58,498 nt of DNA from Clostridia bacterium (GTDB taxonomy: Bacteria > Bacillota > Clostridia > Oscillospirales > RGIG577), in contig JAFWDJ010000022.1 of the NCBI GenBank assembly GCA_017513095.1, positions 108,755 through 167,252 on the forward strand, given 5' to 3'. The first letter of the stretch is position 1; every line of letters begins with the position of its first letter. The position numbers and the translations under genes were made by a program. The notes beneath the pieces were generated by a model. That model ran no database searches, had not been told where the DNA came from, and worked only from the letters and a program-made list of their open reading frames with translations. Positions 27,108 through 36,400 of this stretch are shown here, one piece after another.

Positions 27108-28184
27108 ATGGCTGTATTTACATATAAATGTCCGAACTGCGACGGCGGCCTTGAGTTTAACGCTGAGAAACAGAAATTTGTATGCGAGTACTGCACCAGC
27201 GAGTTTACGATGGAGGAGCTCAAAGCTCACTTTGACGAGGAGGAGTTAGCACAGCAGGCGGAGGCCGACGCGAAGGCCGAGCGTGAGCATGAGCACGCGC
27301 ACGCCGACGACGGCGATATGCTCATGTACAACTGCCCCTCGTGCGGCGCCGAGATCGTGACCGACGCGACGACGGCGGCCTCGTTCTGCTACTACTGCCA
27401 CAATCCCGTCGTGCTTTCGGGAAGGCTTGCGGGCGAATACAGGCCCGACCTCGTTATTCCGTTTACGATAGAACGCAAGGAGGCCGAGAGCCGCTTCCTT
27501 GAATGGATAAAGACGAAGAAGCTTGCTCCGAGCGATTTTTACGGCGAGGAGAACATCGAAAAGATGTCGGGGGTTTATTTCCCGTTCTTCGTAGTATCCG
27601 AAAAGATAGACGGCCGGCTTGAGGCCGAGGCGCACAATGTGCGCACCTGGGTGAGCGGAAGCACGGAGCATACGGAGAGAAGCATATACCGCGTTGTGCG
27701 CGACGGTGCTATAATCTTAAAGAACATAACGAAGAACGCGCTCAACAAGGACGAAAAGGTGCTCGTTGACAACGTGCTGCCGTTCGACATGAAAAAATCG
27801 CAGCCGTTTTCCATGGCGTATCTGTCGGGCTTCTTTGCGGAGAAGCGGAACCTTGAGATAGATTATTTCAAGGAGGAGATAAAGGCCGAAACGATGCAGT
27901 ATACGGAAGACGTGCTGCGCGATACGCTCGACCGTTACGACGAGCTTCACGCCGTCCACGTTGAAACGCACGTCAAGGGCAGAAAGAACCAGTACGCGCT
28001 CATGCCCGTATGGGTACTTACGTATACAGGCAAGGACAAGATTCACTATTACGCGATGAACGGTCAGACGGGCAAGATATGCGGCGACGTGCCGATATCA
28101 ATGCAGAAGCTTCTGATTCGGTTCGCGTGCGTGGCCGCTCCTATATTTGCGGTACTCTGCATATTGGGAGGGCTGCTGTTATGA
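27108..28184 (+). CDS. Zinc-ribbon membrane-anchored protein, YdjG-like
   Basis: A 358-residue protein with two N-terminal zinc-binding units (YKCPNCDGG...FVCEYC and YNCPSCGAE...FCYYCHNP), a long soluble middle domain starting LVIPFTIERKEAE, and one or more hydrophobic segments at the C-terminus (IRFACVAAPIFAVLCILGG). The start follows AGGAG. It overlaps the TPM gene by four bases (ATGA). The trio probably forms one membrane-associated assembly; the biochemical role is unknown. Confidence 0.78.
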   Translation: MAVFTYKCPNCDGGLEFNAEKQKFVCEYCTSEFTMEELKAHFDEEELAQQAEADAKAEREHEHAHADDGDMLMYNCPSCGAEIVTDATTAASFCYYCHNPVVLSGRLAGEYRPDLVIPFTIERKEAESRFLEWIKTKKLAPSDFYGEENIEKMSGVYFPFFVVSEKIDGRLEAEAHNVRTWVSGSTEHTERSIYRVVRDGAIILKNITKNALNKDEKVLVDNVLPFDMKKSQPFSMAYLSGFFAEKRNLEIDYFKEEIKAETMQYTEDVLRDTLDRYDELHAVHVETHVKGRKNQYALMPVWVLTYTGKDKIHYYAMNGQTGKICGDVPISMQKLLIRFACVAAPIFAVLCILGGLLL

Positions 28185-29047
28185 TTAGATCGGGATTTAA
28201 GAAGGCGGCCGCGGCCGTGCTCGTTATGCTTATCGTCGTTTTGGCGTTTGGCGTGACTGCGGGCGCGTCGGGCGATTACGAGAGCGTATACGACTACGCC
28301 GGAGTTTTTTCGGATTATGAGCAGGCCGAGCTTCAGAGCCATATAGAGCAGGCGGAGAAAGCCACGGGCTTTGATATAAGCGTGCTCACGATATACGACG
28401 CGGACGGAAAATCGACGAGAGGTTACGGCGCGGATTTCTACGAGGCGAACAATCTCGGCCGCGGCGTCGATAAGACGGGCGTTATGTATATATTCGACTT
28501 CGACAACGGCGAGATGTACATACTCACGAAAAGCAAGGCGCTCAATTATCTGACCGACGGACGCATAAACGATATGCTCGACGCGGCGTACGTTTACGCC
28601 GGAGAGAAGGATTACTACAACGCGACTCTGTCTTTAATAGCCGACACGGAGTATTACTACGAGCAGGGCGAGCCCGAGGATCTTATGTATTACGACGAGG
28701 ACACGGGCGAGTATTCGCGTCCGAAGCAGGGGCTTACGCCCATGTACGTCGTGATTTTCTTGGCGATAGCCGTTGTCGTTGGCCTTATCGTATGCGCGGC
28801 TTCGCGCCGCGGATATACCGTTGCGACGCAGAAGTATTATTATGACTACAAGGCAAATTCGTCGCTCAATTTAAACGTCAGGGAAGACAGGCACATTGAT
28901 ACGAGAAGATCGACGCGCCGCATCCCGCGCGCGTCGGGCGGCGGAGGCGGCGGACGAAGCGGCGGCTTCCGCGGAGGCGGCTCGACGAGCACAACGTTCC
29001 ATTCGTCGAGCGGCGGCTCCTTCGGCGGCGGCGGAAGGAAGCTGTAA
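28181..29047 (+). CDS. TPM-domain membrane protein, YdjH-like
   Basis: A 288-residue protein. An N-terminal signal/anchor (AAAAVLVMLIVVLAFGVTAGA) precedes an extracytoplasmic TPM (YgcG-type) domain (YDYAGVFSDYEQAELQ; GFDISVLTIYDADG), a transmembrane helix near residues 190-212 (MYVVIFLAIAVVVGLIVC), and a Gly/Ser/Arg-rich cytoplasmic tail ending GGSFGGGGRKL. ATG 28181 overlaps the stop of the zinc-ribbon gene, with GGGAGG nine bases upstream. Low-complexity Gly-rich tails are common in this family. Confidence 0.85.
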   Translation: MIRSGFKKAAAAVLVMLIVVLAFGVTAGASGDYESVYDYAGVFSDYEQAELQSHIEQAEKATGFDISVLTIYDADGKSTRGYGADFYEANNLGRGVDKTGVMYIFDFDNGEMYILTKSKALNYLTDGRINDMLDAAYVYAGEKDYYNATLSLIADTEYYYEQGEPEDLMYYDEDTGEYSRPKQGLTPMYVVIFLAIAVVVGLIVCAASRRGYTVATQKYYYDYKANSSLNLNVREDRHIDTRRSTRRIPRASGGGGGGRSGGFRGGGSTSTTFHSSSGGSFGGGGRKL

Positions 29048-29124
29048 GCGCGGCTTTTGCCGCATAGCCGCGGCGAAATCAAAGTATAATAAGACCGGGC
29101 GGCAAATCCGCCGCCCGCACATAT

Positions 29125-29201
29125 GTGCCCGTAGCTCAGTTGGATAGAGCGTTGGACTCCGACTCCAAAGGCCGTGCGTTCAAGTCGCATCGGGCATACC
29201 A
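29125..29201 (+). tRNA. tRNA-Arg (anticodon CCG)
   Basis: A full cloverleaf can be drawn: acceptor GTGCCCG/CGGGCAT (first pair G-U), D-arm GCTC...GAGC, anticodon stem TTGGA/TCCAA with loop CTCCGAC (T33, anticodon CCG, reading CGG), variable loop AGGCC, T-arm GTGCG/CGCAT with loop TTCAAGT, discriminator A, and encoded CCA (29199-29201). A GC-rich hairpin GGGCGGC/GCCGCCC lies at 29097-29116 just before it. It borders an AT-richer accessory patch. Confidence 0.95.
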
Positions 29202-29206
29202 TAGTA

Positions 29207-29236
29207 CAGCCGCCCCATGTGGGGCGGCTGTATTTG
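29207..29236 (+). terminator. Terminator after tRNA-Arg
   Basis: ACAGCCGCCCC and GGGGCGGCTGT form a perfect 11-bp stem around ATGT, followed by ATTTG. Strong stem, weak T tract. Confidence 0.75.
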
Positions 29237-29252
29237 TCTGCAAGGTCGTCAA

Positions 29253-29813
29253 TTATTTATATTCTGCAACTATATTAACCATAGTTGCGCCTGACTGAGC
29301 CGTGGACTCGGAATACGTAATATCCCAATTATTCAACGTTATGTTTCCTTTTATATATAACAAATGCGCTGTTGCGAGAAGTTCTTCTTCACTTAGTGAG
29401 TCTTCGTTTAGAAGTTTCAACAGGTTAACAGTTTCATTAAAGAGCATTACTGTATAATAAACTCGTAAATCAAAATCAGGGTTTGCAAGGTCAAATCCTT
29501 CCACTTTATTAAATTGTGTAATATAATCAGTCATTTTGTCGATATCCTTAAGAGCTTCAGTATCGGCAAAGGACAATATGTCAATGGAAGAGACTTTTTG
29601 ATTATTATCTGTTTTAATCAATGCGGCGCGCCAACTACTGTCATCAGGTATAACATACTCGCCGTCTTGTTGACCTTGCTGAAGCTTCTCAGAAAAGAGC
29701 TCTTCCATATCATTAATATCGATGTTGCTTGATTTACTTGTCCCGTTTGTGCCGCAAGAGCACAAGGTTACGGCTATAATAATCGCTAAAACAATACTGA
29801 TTATTCTTTTCAT
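29253..29813 (-). CDS. Putative lipoprotein, AT-rich gene
   Basis: A 186-residue protein with a lipoprotein signal: two basic residues, a hydrophobic stretch, then the lipobox LCSC, so the acylated Cys is probably residue 20. The mature part is hydrophilic and acidic with no recognised domain (SSNIDINDMEELF; YITQFNKVEGFDL). ATG follows AGGAGG. Its base composition is clearly more AT-rich than the core genes, suggesting recent acquisition. It is the last gene of a minus-strand run with a second lipoprotein and a DNA-binding protein. Confidence 0.75.
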   Translation of the reverse strand: MKRIISIVLAIIIAVTLCSCGTNGTSKSSNIDINDMEELFSEKLQQGQQDGEYVIPDDSSWRAALIKTDNNQKVSSIDILSFADTEALKDIDKMTDYITQFNKVEGFDLANPDFDLRVYYTVMLFNETVNLLKLLNEDSLSEEELLATAHLLYIKGNITLNNWDITYSESTAQSGATMVNIVAEYK

Positions 29814-29879
29814 TTTTTCCTCCTGTTATATGAAAATTTAGTAGCATAATGTTTATTGAAATGCAAAAAGAGGCTTATT

Positions 29880-30317
29880 TTAGTTATTTGACAGCATTTC
29901 TATCGTGCAATAATTGTTTTTAAAATTATTGTACATGCGTACAGTAAAATTGAACCTGAACTCATTGCGATTTTTGGAATATGGATTTGCCGCCCGTCCA
30001 TACTTATCATAAAAACTGCCATTGCCATATACAAAATAGTCGCCATTACTTTGTTTCTCTATTTTTGTAATACTATAACGCGTAGCGCCGGGATCAAGGT
30101 CTTTGTTATTGCCACTTGCATTGGCTATATCTAAAATTTCCAGATATAAAGCGCTTACAGCTAATTGTTCTATATCTGCCTCGGAAACTTCCGAGCTTGA
30201 ATTGCGCGAATAATTATTTGACGAACTTGACCCCGTTCCCGACCCCGAGCTTCCGCTGCATGCGGCCAGAGCCGTCATCATAATGACTGCCAATAAAATA
30301 GCTATTATTTTCTTCAT
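29880..30317 (-). CDS. Putative lipoprotein, AT-rich gene
   Basis: A 145-residue protein with a lipoprotein signal (KKIIAILLAVIMM...) and lipobox LAAC (Cys about residue 20), followed by a Ser/Gly/Asn-rich linker and a small domain (YSITKIEKQSNGDYFVYGNGSFYDKYGR) of the kind seen in beta-rich secreted modules. Function unknown. Its ATG overlaps the stop of the upstream DNA-binding gene (ATGA), so the two are translated together. Confidence 0.75.
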   Translation of the reverse strand: MKKIIAILLAVIMMTALAACSGSSGSGTGSSSSNNYSRNSSSEVSEADIEQLAVSALYLEILDIANASGNNKDLDPGATRYSITKIEKQSNGDYFVYGNGSFYDKYGRAANPYSKNRNEFRFNFTVRMYNNFKNNYCTIEMLSNN

Positions 30318-30499
30318 TTCTTATCCCCCTTATTCTTTATAGGTCGCGGACATTTTGCATCTTTCGGTATGTGCCATGGGCTTCCGCGCGCGTCCTGTGA
30401 AGCGCCTTCTATAAGCCCAGCGCGGCACCATTTGGATATGGCGCTCTGCGAATAGCCCCATTTGTCGGAGGCTTCTTTTGTTCCCATGGTATCAGCCAT
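30314..30499 (-). CDS. Excisionase-like helix-turn-helix protein
   Basis: A 61-residue protein starting at ATG 30499 (GGAGGATAATT upstream). TKEASDKWGYSQSAISKWCRAGLI is a MerR/excisionase-like winged-helix motif, and the tail (GSPWHIPKDAKCPRP) matches the wing of small DNA-binding proteins often found in mobile elements. It overlaps a lipoprotein gene by four bases and is divergent from the XRE regulator. Whether it is an excisionase or a local regulator cannot be told; no integrase is in the window. Confidence 0.7.
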   Translation of the reverse strand: MADTMGTKEASDKWGYSQSAISKWCRAGLIEGASQDARGSPWHIPKDAKCPRPIKNKGDKK

Positions 30500-30547
30500 A
30501 ATTATCCTCCTTCCTCTTGATTTATCCCATAATATCACAAAACATAA

Positions 30548-30618
30548 ACTAATGCAATATGTTTTTAATATAATATTAGTTGATGTTAGATGCGCGAAGT
30601 ATCACCCATACTATTAGT
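30548..30618. promoter_or_regulatory. Candidate operators between the divergent DNA-binding genes
   Basis: The 133-base divergent gap holds ACTAAT at 30548-30553 and ATTAGT at 30575-30580 (inverted relative to each other), plus ATTAGT again at 30613-30618, with a TATAAT-like box between the first two. Such repeats could be XRE operator half-sites. Short motifs in AT-rich sequence can arise by chance, so confidence is low. Confidence 0.3.
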
Positions 30619-30632
30619 AGAGGTGATAGCAT

Positions 30633-30932
30633 ATGTATATGCGGATAAGAAAAGCAAGAGAGGATATGGGATATACAAGAGAGCAATTCGCGGAAAAGCT
30701 GGGAGTCAGCGTTTCGTATCTCGCGGAGCTTGAGCGGGGACGAACGGGGATATCGGTCAAGCTTCTCATTAAAGTATGCAATGTTCTGGGACTTTCTGCA
30801 GATTATATACTATTTGGCGCAGAGCGTGACAGTGACGCATTGATGCTTGACAAAATCCACCGCATTGACGATAAATATATGCCGCTTTTCGAAAAAGTTA
30901 TCACAGAGCTTTTAGCGATAAGTGAAAAATGA
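30633..30932 (+). CDS. XRE-family transcriptional regulator
   Basis: A 99-residue Cro/CI-type repressor: residues 5-60 form the helix-turn-helix (RKAREDMGYTREQFAEKLGVS; YLAELERGRTGIS; LIKVCNVLGLSADYIL), followed by a short tail that may dimerise. ATG follows AGAGGTGATAGC. It is divergent from the excisionase-like gene. It may control the lipoprotein genes. Confidence 0.88.
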   Translation: MYMRIRKAREDMGYTREQFAEKLGVSVSYLAELERGRTGISVKLLIKVCNVLGLSADYILFGAERDSDALMLDKIHRIDDKYMPLFEKVITELLAISEK

Positions 30933-30944
30933 GTACGATGCGTT

Positions 30945-30979
30945 AAAACACCGCGCCCGAACAATGGATGCGGTGTTTT
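30945..30979 (+). terminator. Terminator after the XRE gene
   Basis: AAAACACCGC/GCGGTGTTTT, 10 bp with a 15-base loop, ending in T residues on the plus strand. Confidence 0.8.
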
Positions 30980-31056
30980 CATAGAGGCCGACAGATAAGC
31001 AGAAGCTCCGGTGATGCCGTAAAGATGAACGACAAATACAACCGTCTTCATATACA

Positions 31057-31092
31057 AATAAAGCGCACGCAATTCCTTGCGTGCGCTTTATT
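31057..31092. terminator. Bidirectional terminator before the SLH gene
   Basis: AATAAAGCGCACGCAA and TTGCGTGCGCTTTATT are a perfect 16-bp inverted repeat around TTCC, lying between convergent genes, and can terminate the minus-strand SLH gene. Confidence 0.85.
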
Positions 31093-31116
31093 ATTCTAAG
31101 TTCGCGCCGACGCAGC

Positions 31117-32280
31117 TCAGCCCGCGCCGCCCTCTTCGGGATAGTTGGTGAAATCGTAGATATACATGCCGTTCGAGACGGTGACCATATGACCGTCCAT
31201 CATGCTCAGCTGCGGCTTCCAATCAAGAACGCGGCCTTTATTGTCTACAATAACGACCTGTGCGTCGGGGAAGTTGTCCACCCAGTTGCAGCAGAGCAGA
31301 ATGGGCGCGCCGGTATCGCTCTTGTAGAGCACTTCGCCCGTCTGTCCGACCCAGCCGTTCGATTCGTCCATGATCCACTTGTTTACCGTGACCGAGGCGA
31401 AGCGGTCGGTGGGGATTATGAGATAGAGCTCACGGCCTCCGCCGGTCTGAACTATCTGACTTGCGGGCATATCCTTAAGAAACTCAAAATCATCCGTAAG
31501 GCCGGAGTCAACAAGGACCTGACGCCAGTAGTCCGTGTCGCTGATCATATCATTCTGCCCGCGCTGGTCGCCAAAGGTGCCGATAAGCACCGCGCCGCAG
31601 AGTACGTCCTCGTCCACAAGCACCTGACGCTGCATGATGGTCGGATCCCATTCGCTGCCCCACAGAGCCTGTTTGTAGACAAGCGCCCTGTAGAGGTAGG
31701 TGACGGTGAGCGCCCTTGAGCAGGGCTCGTTTATGTCGAAGGTGTCTTCAAAGCCCGCAAGCAGCCCCTGATACTCGGCCCAGCTCACAGCGCCGCTGTA
31801 CCAGCCGTCCGGAAAACGCATCGAGACGGGGCTTGGAGCGCCGGGCTCCGGTGCGCCCATCGAGCGCCAGAGGAAGGTGATGATATGAGCGCATGAGCAT
31901 GTCTGCTCGGGGGAGAAGGTGGAGGCGGTCGTACCGTTTGTAATGCCCTGTTCCACCGCCCAGAGTACCGGATTGTAGAAGTAGTCGCTCTCCTTTACGT
32001 CAGTAAAGGGGTTCGTTTTGGTAATTGGCTCCGGCTTGCCCATGGCCCGCCAGAGGAAGGTAACTACCTGACCGCGGGTGCAGATGGTGTAGGGTGAGAA
32101 TTTGCCGCCGCCGACGCCCTGAGTGATATCGCCGCCCACGGCCCAGAGCACCGGATTATAGAAGTAGTCGCTCTCACTTACATCCGAGAAGGGAGAGGCA
32201 TAATCCTCAGCCATCGCAGGGACGCAGAGCGAGAGCATAAAAATGGCTGCGAGAACTACAGATAAAAGCTTTCTTTTCAT
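31117..32280 (-). CDS. Secreted S-layer-homology protein with unknown C-terminal domain
   Basis: A 387-residue exported protein: a Sec signal peptide (KRKLLSVVLAAIFMLSLCVPAMA), then three SLH repeats (about 30-80, 90-145, 150-205), recognised by FSDVSESDYFYNPVLWAV, FTDVKESDYFYNPVLWAVEQGIT and a divergent YSGAVSWAEYQGLLAG. SLH domains anchor proteins to pyruvylated cell-wall polymers. The C-terminal 180 residues match no family I recognise. ATG follows AAAGGAG, with a clear promoter upstream. Confidence 0.88.
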   Translation of the reverse strand: MKRKLLSVVLAAIFMLSLCVPAMAEDYASPFSDVSESDYFYNPVLWAVGGDITQGVGGGKFSPYTICTRGQVVTFLWRAMGKPEPITKTNPFTDVKESDYFYNPVLWAVEQGITNGTTASTFSPEQTCSCAHIITFLWRSMGAPEPGAPSPVSMRFPDGWYSGAVSWAEYQGLLAGFEDTFDINEPCSRALTVTYLYRALVYKQALWGSEWDPTIMQRQVLVDEDVLCGAVLIGTFGDQRGQNDMISDTDYWRQVLVDSGLTDDFEFLKDMPASQIVQTGGGRELYLIIPTDRFASVTVNKWIMDESNGWVGQTGEVLYKSDTGAPILLCCNWVDNFPDAQVVIVDNKGRVLDWKPQLSMMDGHMVTVSNGMYIYDFTNYPEEGGAG

Positions 32281-32333
32281 GGTCTTTGTCTCCTTTCATG
32301 TTTCTTTGCGGTTTGCCTTTGTCTGCTCCCTTT

Positions 32334-32362
32334 ATTATACTCCTTCGATAAGCGCCGCGCAA
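32334..32362 (-). promoter_or_regulatory. Promoter for the SLH gene
   Basis: On the minus strand TTGCGC, 17 bases, TATAAT, about 55 bases before the ATG. Confidence 0.55.
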
Positions 32363-32418
32363 GGTCGAAGGCAGGTAATCGGGGATATTTCGTGCCAAAG
32401 GCAAAATACCTGCTGATT

Positions 32419-33324
32419 TTATGACCCGCGTGCGGGCGGAATCGCGTTAAGCCATGCGACGATCTTCGTCATTACCTCCACGCTCTCGGGAAGCGACGGA
32501 TTAAGGGACGGAAACGCATGGACGAGGTGCTTGCCCTCGGGGTAATAGATAAGCTCGCAGGGGTGATTCGCGTCCTTTAGCGCCTGCGCGAAGCGCAGCG
32601 TGTATTTCCTGAGAAAATCGCCGCGGCTGCTCGTAAGAAGCACGGGCGGCAGATTTGACACGACTTCCGGATGCCCGGGGTTCATCCGTTCGAGAAAGCC
32701 CGCCTCTTTTCGGCGGTCGCCGTAGAGGTCCTTGCGATACGCCATGCCGAGAAAGTCACGGCGCGTCGTATAAAACATCCCGCTCAAGCCCACGTACGCG
32801 GCGGGCTCAAGGCGCGGACGGGTAATGCCGAACATTCCGCAAAGCGCGTCGGACCGCGTCACCGCCGTGGCGTAGACCGAAAGATACGCACCGGCGCTCT
32901 CGCCTATTATAAATACGCGGTTGGGATCGCCGCCGTACTCCTTCAGAGCGTCGTGCGCGAAGTCGAAACCGGCGCATACGTCCGCGATCATTTCACAGGC
33001 GTTTGCCTCGTCAATGAGTCGGTACTCGACGGAGATGACGAGAAAGCCCCTCTCGGAAAGCCTTTGACAGAAGGAGCGGTCGATTTTTCTTGTGCCGACA
33101 AACAGCCCGCCGCCGTGGATAACGACAGCCGTCGGAAGCGGCCGAAGCGCGGGATCGGCGGGACGGTAGATATCTGCGGCAAGCGGCGCACCGCCCTCGC
33201 CCGTATACGGAACGTCCGGGTATTCCTCCATGTCGGGCGGCGTCTCGCGCGCGTTCTCCGAGCGCACAAAAGAGGGCTCGTGCTTCGCGGCGGACGCTTT
33301 GAGATGCCTGAGAATGAGGTTCAT
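32419..33324 (-). CDS. Alpha/beta hydrolase, HSL/esterase-like
   Basis: A 301-residue cytoplasmic alpha/beta-hydrolase. HGGG forms the oxyanion hole in the order seen in hormone-sensitive-lipase-type carboxylesterases; GESAG is the nucleophile elbow with the catalytic Ser; TSSRGDFL likely holds the acid; GKHLVHAF holds the His. No signal peptide. The ribosome-binding site is weak. It is flanked by a 12-bp hairpin terminator that belongs to the upstream ligase gene. Confidence 0.88.
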   Translation of the reverse strand: MNLILRHLKASAAKHEPSFVRSENARETPPDMEEYPDVPYTGEGGAPLAADIYRPADPALRPLPTAVVIHGGGLFVGTRKIDRSFCQRLSERGFLVISVEYRLIDEANACEMIADVCAGFDFAHDALKEYGGDPNRVFIIGESAGAYLSVYATAVTRSDALCGMFGITRPRLEPAAYVGLSGMFYTTRRDFLGMAYRKDLYGDRRKEAGFLERMNPGHPEVVSNLPPVLLTSSRGDFLRKYTLRFAQALKDANHPCELIYYPEGKHLVHAFPSLNPSLPESVEVMTKIVAWLNAIPPARGS

Positions 33325-33380
33325 AATCTGATGTCACCCCGTTTCAAAAGTGGTTTGCGTTATATGTATTACTGTGTTTT

Positions 33381-33408
33381 GCGGGCGCTCCGAAAACGGA
33401 GCGCCCGC
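33381..33408 (-). terminator. Strong hairpin after the AMP-ligase gene
   Basis: GCGGGCGCTCCG/CGGAGCGCCCGC is a perfect 12-bp stem with a four-base loop, about 50 bases downstream of the ligase stop on the minus strand. It lacks a good T tract on that strand. Confidence 0.6.
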
Positions 33409-33455
33409 AGCTTTTATTTCAAGGAATGATTATATTTTATGTTGCACCGAATGGC

Positions 33456-36400
33456 TTAGTCCATGTATGCCAGATCGCCGGAAGCGGCGTTAAACAGCCT
33501 TGCGAGAAGGTCCAGTACGGTGCCCGCAATCGGAGGCTGTGCCTGCTGCGCGTCACCCTCTGCCTGCGGCTGTGCGAACGGCATCATCGGGGGAGCGAAG
33601 GGGAACCACTGAGGCTGCTGCGCCTGAAGCTGCGTCAGCTGATTCTGAAGCTGAGCCTGCATCTGTGCGGCCTGATTCTGCATGTAAACGGCCTGACTCT
33701 GCATCATCTGCTGAAGCTGAGCCTGCATCTGTGCGGCCTGACTTTGAATCTGAACGGCCTGATTCTGCATATAAATAGCCTGACTCTGCATCTCGGCCTG
33801 AAGCTGCTTCTGAAGCTGGGCCTGAAGCTGAGCCGCCTGTGCCTGCCACTGAGCCGCCTGCTTCTGAAGCTGATCCTGAAGCTGCGACGACTGATCTTTA
33901 AGCTGTACGAACGGAACCTGCCAGATTACCGGGGACAGATACTGCATGAACTGTGTGAACATGCGCGTTATATCCTCATACGTTAAAGGCGGCATACCGT
34001 TCTTATCGGGATCCTGCGACTGGCAGGGAATAATGCTCCAAAGCAAATCAAAAACCTCCTTTAAATCTATGCCGGCCTGCGAAAATACGCCCTGTGAAAA
34101 TGCCACCTGCGAAGAAGGACCGAAAGACTTTCCGGAGGACTTCTTCGTCGCATTCTTTTGAAGCGGATACATTGCGGCCAGTGCTTTTTTAAACTTATCT
34201 TCTATTTCGTCCGGTACGCCGGTGAGCGTTACGAGACGAAGGTCCGCGAGCTCAAGGCGAACGTCGACAAGACGTCCCTGTACGCGGATCGGCGTTACGA
34301 CATAGCACGTTCCCTTGTTCTCGCCCTTGAGGATGCGGTGTACGTCCACCTTTCCCGTTGCGGTGTAGGGAATGTCCTCCGTGATAACACACTGACCGGG
34401 AAGATTGGTATCCTTAATCTTGCCGTCTCGGATGAATACGTTGTACAGAGCCTGTCTTACGGTGTTGAGGCTCTGAAGCTGATCGCCTATGGTCTTTACA
34501 TAGAGCACGGGGAACGAGTCGTGCAGTATCTTGTCGTAGCTCGGAGCAAGCGCGCATGACTCTATGCCGGGCTGAGCGGATACGGCGGTCTCAACAAGGC
34601 CGGCGTCGAAGCGTATGCCCTCGTTGTTTACGAAATACTTATTCATGCGGCCTACGTAGGCAAGCGTGCCGTCCTCATTGACCTTTACCATGTCGTAAGT
34701 GTTGAGATACTGTTCGCCGTCTATCTTTTCGAGCTTGAAGAATACCTTCGAGCCTATCTTTCCGCAGCTTACCGAGGGAGATGCGATAAAGAGCACGCCC
34801 GTGCGCGGACCGTCCTTTAAGTCATAGTATTTCTTCTCGTCCTCGTCGTATATTTTTACCTTGACGCCGGACAGCGGACGGCCTATCGAGTCGTCGTCGC
34901 GCGAGGGGTCGGAAACGATGCACGCCGCGCCCGCCTCGGAGATGCCGTAGCCGTTTATGGTACGTGTCTTAGCGCCGCATTTCTTTATGAACTCGTCGTA
35001 GCGCTTTTTCGTTTCGGCGGAGTAATACGCGCCGCCGACGAATACAAAGGCGAACGCCGACAGATCGGGCTGCGGCAGTGAAAGCATCATCTTCTCCATC
35101 GTCCACGTGTTGCCGAAGTAGATGCTTACGCCGTAATATTCAAGCGCCTGCGAAAAGCGGGGATTTAAGTCGCCCAGCGGAATGGTCACGAGCTTTCCGC
35201 CGAAGGAAAGCGGCAGGTGAACCATGTCGACAAGTCCGTACGAGTACGACAGATCGAACGAAAGACAAGATACCGACTTACCGCGAAGCTGTGCGAAGCG
35301 CTTGTCGCGCAAAAGCCTTGCGACCGACTCGTTAAAGCCGCGGTCGGACAGCGGTATGGGCTTATGTACGCCGCTCGTCGTGCCGGAGGAGTGGATGATG
35401 ACCGCGGTGTCGTCGTTCTTGCCGCTGCCGTATGCTATGGGAGTCGCTTCGTATTTCTTAAGAAGCTCTTCCATGAACAAAACATCGAAGCGGCGCTTTA
35501 AGCGAAGGTAATTCACCGCGTTCAAGAAGTCGTAGCCCTGCGGCGCGAACGGATCGCCCGAGGGAGTCTGATACACGATTATATTGCGAAGGCCGAGTCT
35601 TTTCTTCGACTCAAGCACGCGCTCCATCACGCTCGGCTGTACCCACTGAGCGCAGAGAACGGCGTCCGTGATGCCTTCCTTTTTGATAAGATTTTCCCAC
35701 AGCTCCTCGTCGAGAAGATCGCCGAAATTGGCAACGGAAACGGAAACGCCCAGCATGTTAAGAGCGTAGATCATGAACACGGCTTTCGCGTCCGGAGTCG
35801 TTATAAGAACGACGCGGCTGCGCCTTTTTTCCGTGATGTTCAGAGCGGAGAATACCTCCGCGTAGCGCTCCCACATACGGAACATCTGACGGTATGTGAA
35901 CTCTCTTTTTCCCTGTACTATTGCCACCGCGTTGAGCTGCGCTTCCGTCTGGGAATTGAGCTCCTTTATGAACTGCCAGCTCTTCTGCTCGATTATCTCG
36001 CCGCTCTCGATACGGGCGGTCAGGGGATCAGCGGGCTCCGGATTATTCGGTGCTGTTTTTGCGGTCGGCGCCTTTGCGGTGCGCGCCGCCGGTTTGCTTG
36101 CCGGCTTTGCCGCTGCCTTTGCTGCAGCGGGTTTTGCCGCTTTCGCCGGTGCGGGTTTTGCCGCTTTCGCCGGTGCGGGTTTTGCCGCTTTTGCTGCCGC
36201 AGGCTTCGCCGCTTTCGCCGCCGCGGGCTTCGCCGCTTTTGCCGGTGCGGGTTTTGCCGCTTTTGCTGCCGCGGGCTTCGCCGCTTTCGCCGCCGCGGGC
36301 GCTTCGGGCGCTGCCGCCGCGGGCGCTTCGGGCACTGCCGCTGCGGGCGTTTCAGGCTCTGACGCCGCGGGCGTTTCGGGCACTGCGGCCGCGATTTCTT

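Noticed and set aside
28896-29147. Ala/Arg-rich plus-strand frame at the end of the TPM gene
   Set aside because: Out-of-frame shadow of the Gly-rich tail of the TPM protein, running into the tRNA gene.
30300-30940. Toxin-antitoxin or phage-defence locus from the XRE and excisionase-like pair
   Set aside because: No toxin, nuclease or other effector frame is present; the neighbours are lipoproteins.
29125-33400. Integrative element bounded by a duplicated tRNA-Arg 3' end
   Set aside because: I could not find a second copy of the tRNA 3' sequence in the window, and there is no integrase.
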